Of a stretch of DNA of 64,000 nucleotides, positions 61,242-64,000 are shown one piece after another. The position numbers and the translations under genes were made by a program. Source of the DNA: Strigamia acuminata (Eukaryota; Arthropoda; Chilopoda; Geophilomorpha; Linotaeniidae); contig OX442314.1 in NCBI GenBank assembly GCA_949358305.1, forward strand, positions 63,745,369 through 63,809,368, read 5' to 3'. Each line of letters opens with the position of its first letter. Within the stretch, counting starts at the first letter, position 1. The notes beneath the pieces are model-generated. The model did no database searches. It saw nothing but the letters and a program-made list of their open reading frames with translations, and had not been told where the DNA came from.

Positions 61242-62433
61242 TGATAACCACGAGACGGAATCGAGCGTATTAATCCGGAAATTTTTCTTCGGATTATTTA
61301 ATTTAAAATTAAACTGTAAATTCGTATTAAACCAATAAATTCGCGAAATCGTTCGTGAAAATCTCCAATGACAATTTTAGAACATGTAAACAAATGTTCT
61401 TGTCGTGAATTAACTTGTAAAGAAATAAATTTATTTAATAATAACTCCAAAATTCGGAGTTAAAGTCGAGTTAAAAACGAATCTAAAATAAATTAGTGTC
61501 ATCGGAAAAATTCGCAAATAAAATAACAAATAAAAATAGAAAACAACGTTCTATAAATTATTCCAAAATTTATCCAATAAATTATTCCCATTTCTGGAAT
61601 ATGAAAAGAAAGCTCGTTTCCTTTGTCTCGTTCGTGTCAATTGTCGTGAATCATCTTCAAGGAGCGAGGCGACAGTTTGTCTGCTATCGCGTCCTTGAAG
61701 ACAAATAATAGGAGAAAATACAATCGCTCTCGCGATCGTGGATATTAGTATAATAATTATACACTATTTCGAACGCAGAGCGTTCATGTCAAGTATTAGT
61801 CAAGTGTATCTTTAATTCAACCGCACGGAGCTAAATCTCGTGCGGCGATGCCGACTACTACCTGATCGGGTGGAACTACGTTAATGTCCTGGTCCCAATT
61901 CTCGTCATGATGCTCGATTTCAAGCATTTCCTCATCCCCTCCTTCCTCAGCCATCGTGAGGATTGCGCGTTCAGTCAGACCACGATGAAAAAACTTAAAA
62001 ACTCCTCGTAAAATGGATCAAAACTCGGTTAAAAATAAACTCGATGCGTATCACGTGCGGACGACGATCTGCTGATTTAGCGGAAGTCCGGGTGAAAACG
62101 AGGCAATCGTGGTGGGTTCTGGGTAATTTTACTCCAGAACCAGGTGTTTATGACTTGTGCGCAACAGCCCGCGCGCATGTTGCGCTACGGGGCTCCTTTG
62201 TTTCTACGCCCGTGCGCGATCGCTGCTACGGGGTCTTTTGCACGCGGTATCCGACCCGTGCCGATAATTTTGCTACGGGTCCCGCGTTTCCACGCCATCT
62301 CGTGACGTGAATTCGACCGATATCCGCTTTGTTGGACTTAGCGAAATTTTTCGAGTCTCGGATTTTGATGGCTAGCGCTGTCGATCGATTATTTTTTTTG
62401 TTTTTCAGCGTCGCCATCGACTCGTAACGTTTT
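61242..62433. other. Spacer between integrase and third ORF of retrotransposon B
   Basis: AT-rich from 61280 to 61830 and GC-richer from 62040 to 62310. I see no ORF of substance on the minus strand. Three spaced GCTACGGG motifs lie at about 62184, 62225 and 62269. It may be intronic in the third-ORF message. Confidence 0.5.
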
Positions 62434-64000
62434 CTACTCCTTTCCTACGACCTTTCCGTCTTTTATAAACGGATTACTTCTACGAAGCCGCAGGTGATGA
62501 GTCGAGACAGGTACGACATTTTTTGTTGTTTTTTGTGTCTGTACCTCCTCATGTGTATTTCTTTTTTTATCCGTGTTTTTTGTGTTTGTTTCAGGAGTTT
62601 CTCCTGTTTCCCCCCCGACCAAAATTGGATCCGGAACGGATTCAACTATCTCGTTTACCGGAGGTGGAGGGGCGTCGAAATACTCCTCGTTGTCACTTGG
62701 CGGTGCTTTCTCCGACTCGCCAGCGAACATATCGACGATTTGGCCGTCAGTTTTAGACTTGACTTGGCCTTTGGCCCACATTTCTTGCGGGAATTCCGGA
62801 ATGTACGGAGTTAACTCTCGTACTTGTATCGATTTATGCTCGGTATTGTCCTCGAGCTTACGTAATTTATACGCGTTACCGCCATGCTTGCCGATGATCA
62901 CATACGGACCATCTCTCTTGTCGGCCAAGCTGGCGGTGATTCCTCTCGCTGCATTTGAGAGGATGTGTGTGTCTTTCCACACCAAATCATTGATCTCGAA
63001 ATTCACAAATTTTCTACCGCTTTTATCTTGTAAAATGCGGTCGCGCATATTAAAAATGTGCGCCATCATGTGCTTGTACGTGTTGGAGATGGTTTGCTCC
63101 AATTTATACACGTACTCATGTGGTTTCTCGGGGTCCACCACATTTACTGACTCTGCCACTCGTGGGTCCCAAGGCACTCGTAGCTCTCGGGCGAAGTTGA
63201 GGTAGGCCGGAGAAAAATCTCTCGTCCTCGAGACTGTTGTTCGTATGCTGAACGCGATCTCCCTCAAGTATTCATCCCACCTATTGTGGATGTCAGTGAA
63301 TATGCTTAGTGCATATTTAATGTCCCTGTTGAGTCGCTCAACGGGATTTGTTCTGGGATTGTAGGTCGAAGTATGTGACGCCACAACCCCGAATTTCTCA
63401 CAAAACTTACCCCAAATTTTCGAGATAAATTGGGGTCCGTTATCGGATATAATTTTACGTGGAAATCCGTAACGTAACGCTACGTCGTAGATACATTCAA
63501 CGAGTTTTTCTGCTGAAGGTCTAGCGACGGCGTACAACTCGGGCCAACGAGTTGCCACGTCCATTATTACGATAATGTACGCATTTTTATTGCCCGTAAC
63601 GGGTTTTGGGCCCATCACATCGACACTTAAACAATCAAAAGGCGCGTAAGGCCCTAAGAAAATAGTTTCGAATGGTGATTTACTCCTCGGCTTGCACGCT
63701 TGACATCGCTGACATTGGTGGACAAAAAGAGCAATATCTTTTTTCATCCCTGTCCAGTGAAAAAGCTGTGTAGCACGATAGAGTGTTCTGCTTACTCCCG
63801 CATGGCTCGCAAGCGGGTGCCCGTGTAACAACCACAGCACGCGACCGATTAAGGAAGCAGGTATTACTACCTTTACTGCGGTGTCCGATTCACTCAAGTC
63901 ATCTTGGTGATTTGGGTGATGCTTCACCAAAAGGCCGTCATCCAATAGGTAATCTATGGATTCGTGCGCATAACGACGCTTCTGCCTTCTGGTTAAGTCG
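62434..64000 (-). CDS. pol: Pol C-terminus with integrase, retrotransposon B (partial at window end)
   Basis: The frame is open to the window edge; there is no need for a start here. Counting from the TTG at 63945, the HHCC zinc finger uses His43, His48, Cys78 and Cys81. The catalytic core triad is complete: Asp109 (LSVDVMG), Asp168 (IISDNGPQF) and Glu203 (NPVERLNRD). A GPY/F-type motif (KRDGPYVI) follows near residue 330, placing it with Ty3/gypsy integrases. A Pro/Glu/Lys-rich tail ends the protein. It catalyses 3' processing and strand transfer of the element DNA. No lesion is seen, so the copy may be recent. Confidence 0.93.
   Translation of the reverse strand, partial: DLTRRQKRRYAHESIDYLLDDGLLVKHHPNHQDDLSESDTAVKVVIPASLIGRVLWLLHGHPLASHAGVSRTLYRATQLFHWTGMKKDIALFVHQCQRCQACKPRSKSPFETIFLGPYAPFDCLSVDVMGPKPVTGNKNAYIIVIMDVATRWPELYAVARPSAEKLVECIYDVALRYGFPRKIISDNGPQFISKIWGKFCEKFGVVASHTSTYNPRTNPVERLNRDIKYALSIFTDIHNRWDEYLREIAFSIRTTVSRTRDFSPAYLNFARELRVPWDPRVAESVNVVDPEKPHEYVYKLEQTISNTYKHMMAHIFNMRDRILQDKSGRKFVNFEINDLVWKDTHILSNAARGITASLADKRDGPYVIIGKHGGNAYKLRKLEDNTEHKSIQVRELTPYIPEFPQEMWAKGQVKSKTDGQIVDMFAGESEKAPPSDNEEYFDAPPPPVNEIVESVPDPILVGGETGETPETNTKNTDKKRNTHEEVQTQKTTKNVVPVSTHHLRLRRSNPFIKDGKVVGKE

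Larger units (their letters stand above)
57156..64000 (-). mobile_element. Ty3/gypsy-type LTR retrotransposon B, 3' part (truncated by window end)
   Basis: Reading on the minus strand from 64000: pol C-terminus with integrase (to 62434), a spacer of about 1.4 kb, a large third ORF (to 58194), a polypurine tract (58166-58157) and the 3' LTR (58154-57156). Gag, protease, reverse transcriptase and the 5' LTR lie beyond the window. Its LTR opens with the same 11 bases as element A and closes with a similar CGCGACA, so A and B belong to related families, but the LTRs differ in length and most of their sequence. Confidence 0.88.

Noticed and set aside
1-64000. tRNA genes, rRNA genes and CRISPR-like arrays
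   Set aside because: Read for B-box-like GGTTCGAATCC motifs, rRNA blocks and regularly spaced repeats; none was found. The only spaced repeats are transposon-internal or microsatellites.

Overview
This is a eukaryotic, invertebrate-type window. Genes have many short introns (mostly 50-110 bp) with GT/AG ends, and every complete gene model below adds up to a whole number of codons. The protein set (animal-type fatty acid synthase, metaxin-2, UBE2Z, GPD1, RBX1 and a TLX/C15-class homeobox gene), compact genes beside an AT-rich regulatory expanse, and Ty3/gypsy and hAT elements suggest an arthropod. A branchiopod crustacean such as Daphnia is my best guess, but the species is inferred and not proven.

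Layout. (1) 1-4212: the 5' end of a minus-strand Ty3/gypsy-type LTR retrotransposon, with LTR, a tRNA-Pro-like primer-binding site, a 1046-codon gag, a canonical -1 slippery heptamer and the first codons of pol, cut by the window start. (2) 4949-15856, minus: an 18-exon fatty acid synthase gene (KS-AT-DH-MT-like-ER-KR-ACP-start of TE). It is broken by a hAT-type element inside a coding exon, a frameshift and an in-frame stop, and its KR active site is lost; two more copies of the same hAT family, a nested inverted-repeat element and a near-perfect hairpin sit in its introns. (3) 16084-27507: a compact cluster with an unrecognised four-pass membrane protein (+), a kinesin-6 relic (-), MTX2 (-), UBE2Z (+), GPD1 (-), an unrecognised acidic 181-residue protein (+) and RBX1 (+). 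(4) 27508-57155: about 30 kb with one gene, the three-exon TLX-class homeobox gene at 38758-44330 (+), set in AT-rich sequence with simple repeats and a few CTCF-like motifs. (5) 57156-64000: the 3' end of a second minus-strand LTR retrotransposon with integrase, a large third ORF behind a strong splice acceptor, polypurine tract and 3' LTR.

How it fits together. MTX2 (mitochondrial outer-membrane import), UBE2Z (E2 for the UBA6 pathway), RBX1 (cullin RING subunit) and GPD1 (glycerol-3-phosphate synthesis) are housekeeping genes, and several are arranged head to head with short shared promoters. The FAS copy looks like a recently dying paralogue used as a transposon landing site. The homeobox gene sits alone in a gene-poor territory, as is usual for developmental regulators. 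The least familiar element is the second retrotransposon's roughly 956-codon third ORF, which is not a recognisable envelope gene and looks designed to be read from a spliced message.
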